DNA from: Sambucus nigra
Lineage: Eukaryota; Streptophyta; Magnoliopsida; Dipsacales; Adoxaceae
Direction: 5' to 3'
Length of the DNA: 64,000 nucleotides
Assembly (NCBI GenBank): GCA_949130495.1
Contig: OX422220.1
Location: forward strand, 126,115,268 to 126,179,267
The notes under the pieces are model-generated. The model made no database searches. It was not told the origin of the DNA and saw nothing but the letters and a program-made list of their open reading frames with translations. The translations under genes were made by a program, and so were the position numbers. Below, in pieces: positions 61,984-64,000 of this stretch (within the stretch, counting starts at the first letter, position 1; each line of letters begins with the position of its first letter).

Positions 61984-63196
61984 CTACATAAGATAAAGAA
62001 CCAATACCAAACAAATTTGAATTCTGAAAAGAATAAATTTATTATTTCCAAAAGAATAAGTATAACCAAATTTGTCCAACACAAATATAGAAACCAAATT
62101 CCGTCTAAATGACGGTATAATAAATGTCTCATTCAAATTCAAATAAATACCAGACTTTAATAATAACCTAAATTTACCAATTGCTGCAACTTCGACCTTC
62201 TTGCCATCGCCTGCAAAAGTGTATCTTTCACCATCATTCGGCTTTCGGTAGCTCAGGCAACCCTGTGTAGACACAGTGATGTGAGTGGTTGCGCCGGAAT
62301 CTATCCACCGAGTGTGTTTAGGTACCTAAGTCAAATTAACCTTAGAATAAACTAGAATAAGAAATGTACCTTTCTTTACATGCCAAGCATGATAGTTAAT
62401 ACATTGCTTCTTCCTATGTCCTGCAACTCCACAGAAGTAACATCTATCAACATTTTTCTCTTTATGTTTTTTCTTTGGATATGGAACCACTATAACTTTT
62501 TTATCCTTCTTTCTTTTCTTCCCTTTGTCCTTGGAAGTACTATCCAAATGAGCACTTTTTATCTTTTCTTGCTTCATTCTTTCTTCTTCTTGCACATAAT
62601 GTGAGATGAGCTCATTAAGAGACGAAGTCTTCTTTTGGTAGTTGTAGCTCACCTTTTTCTTGATTGAATTGTGTGGGAAGAGATATCATAACTAAATGTA
62701 CAAGAAAGTCCTCAGAGTGATCAAGCTTAAATGTTCATAACTTTGAAGAGATATGAGACATTTTCATAATGTACTTCCTAATGTTCATATTACCTTTATA
62801 TATCATTGAGATGAGATTTGTCGAAAGTATACTTGTTTCAGCCTTCTCATTTTTTGTGAATCTATTTTTAATTTCTTCAAGGAGCTCTTTGGCTGCCTTT
62901 ATCGTTTTTGATATTGTGCCCCTGAATGCTTCTAGAATGGCCTTCTTTGCGATCATCAAACACATGGGATTTGACTTCTCCCACCTTTTAATGTCACTTT
63001 TTTCATCAGAGGAACTTTTATCCGTAAAACGTGCAGGAGAAGGAACCCTTGACACAAGATGCAAATTCATGACACCGAGAACTATATGGAGGTTCTCCAG
63101 CCACGACTTGAAGTTTGTGCCGTTAAGCATATGAATAGAATTAATATTGGCAGTAATGTTAGAAGCAAAACTTATAGCTGAATAAGAGATTAACAA
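61984..63196 (-). pseudogene. gag: Older copia gag and protease
   Basis: The Gag N-terminal part (63196-62735) has INSIHMLNGTNFKSWLENL and a following helical region. A frame break near 62700 leads to NELISHYVQEEERMKQ and a perfect C-x2-C-x4-H-x4-C knuckle, CYFCGVAGHRKKQC (62450-62409). After a stop near 62326 comes WIDSGATTHI, the retropepsin active site, at about 62310-62280, then FIIPSFRRNLVSIFVLDKFGY. Gag and protease would be in one polyprotein with pol. The start at 63196 is the first methionine of the open frame; the true start may be slightly further in. Confidence 0.85.
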
Positions 63197-63704
63197 ACAA
63201 AAGAAACTAGCTCATATAAGTCTTAAAGAAAAAATAAATTAAAATGAAGGCAAGCCCCATCTTAAGGTATCAGACACTCTATTAATATTTTATATTTGGA
63301 AAAAATACCAACTTGTAAGTGATATATTGGTGTAGTAATCAAACACTGATAATAAGAACATATCGAACAATAACTCTTCCTTTGGGCTGATTTATTATTC
63401 ATATATAAAACAAAATAATTATCACACGCTTATTACCAAAGGTGCAATGAATTTTGTTAAAAATTGATCTTCCTTTGGGCCGATTAATATTCAAATATAT
63501 TACATGCACATAATCTTTTTATATTTTGAAATAAAAATTAATTTTTTTTGGAACAAAAGAGGTCACTTTGGTGATGTATTGTTTAACTTAATTTATCTCG
63601 AACTACATATTAAAATACATCAATATTTGAATTTAAATTTATATGGTATACAAGCATGAAAGTAAGGTTCTATAACTATTATATATTTGGAAACAATAGC
63701 ATAA
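63197..63704. other. AT-rich flank of the older copia element
   Basis: No clear 5' LTR or primer site of the copia element could be found here. CTTCCTTTGGGC(T/C)GAT recurs at about 63376 and 63469. Confidence 0.5.
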
Positions 63705-63830
63705 CCAAAGAATTGGCTTAGCCTAGTGGTTAGTATTCTTAATTAAAGATCTCAAATTTGGAAGGTCGTGGGCCCCCTTAGGCTCCTACACCAACATATT
63801 TTCGTCATTTTAAAGGCTTAAAAAAAGGAA
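63705..63830 (+). mobile_element. Possible SINE remnant
   Basis: GGCTTAGCCTAGTGGTTAG resembles a tRNA-derived box A, and about 45 bp later GGTCGTGGGCCCCC looks like a box B with an internal deletion. No poly-T or poly-A tail was defined. Confidence 0.3.
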
Positions 63831-64000
63831 TACCAAGAATCAAACCAATGACCTTTCATTACCAACAAACCACCCCTTGACAATGAATTAACAACACTAT
63901 ACATTAATATGTTGCGAATAGATTATCAAAAAAACAACAGAAACGTCGTCAACTAAAACAACATCGTTTCAGTTGTCTTCCCCGCTGTTCAATAATAACC

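Noticed and set aside
53366..63196. A single copia element with gag on both sides
   Set aside because: The inner LTR pair, AATAT duplication and two distinct gag types show two elements, one nested in the other.
63264..63280. GGTATCAGACACTC as a primer site for the older copia element
   Set aside because: It is on the wrong strand for that element and no LTR adjoins it.

Overview
The window is intergenic, repeat-rich nuclear DNA of a flowering plant, probably a large-genome eudicot; the sequence does not identify the species. It carries nested LTR retrotransposons (Ty3/gypsy and Ty1/copia), CACTA-like and Stowaway-like DNA elements, a LINE fragment, microsatellites and minisatellites. I found no ordinary host protein-coding gene, rRNA or tRNA. 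Nearly all coding sequence is decayed by stops and frameshifts.

Layout. 1-780: end of a gypsy-type LTR on the minus strand. 781-7241: copy A of a large repeat that returns at 38839-45291 (copy B); both hold a broken copia gag on the minus strand. 7242-18769: a patchwork of a CACTA-type end, a gypsy-like remnant, a LINE RNase H fragment, a Stowaway-like MITE, a copia gag coiled coil cut by a solo LTR (12156-14731), a 1.4 kb CACTA-like element (15541-16969) and an antisense plant-transposon-protein remnant. 18770-37891: a 19.1 kb Tat-lineage (Ogre/Retand-like) gypsy element. 45904-50880: two further gypsy-type LTR-like blocks. 50890-63196: an old minus-strand copia element whose reverse transcriptase is split by a second, gag-only copia element (53366-60587) flanked by a perfect 5-bp duplication. 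63197-64000: AT-rich flank with a possible SINE remnant.

The most notable system is in the Tat-lineage element. The sense strand has LTR, tRNA-Arg-type primer site, leader, gag, protease, reverse transcriptase, two RNase H domains, integrase, an 80-bp tandem array, purine tract and LTR. Between integrase and the array are two antisense genes: a DUF7745-like gene (31639 to 30350) and an intron-containing plant-mobile-domain gene (34381 to 32567). Each has a TATA box 75-95 bp upstream of its start. Pol and the first antisense gene converge on a spacer carrying a motif pair also present in the LTRs. The 5' LTR is preceded by sequence resembling the internal side of the element's own 3' end, and no matching target-site duplication is visible. 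This suggests that the LTR at 18770 was shared with a second, truncated relative.

Family names are assigned from recalled motifs, not searches, and divergence figures are hand counts on short aligned stretches.
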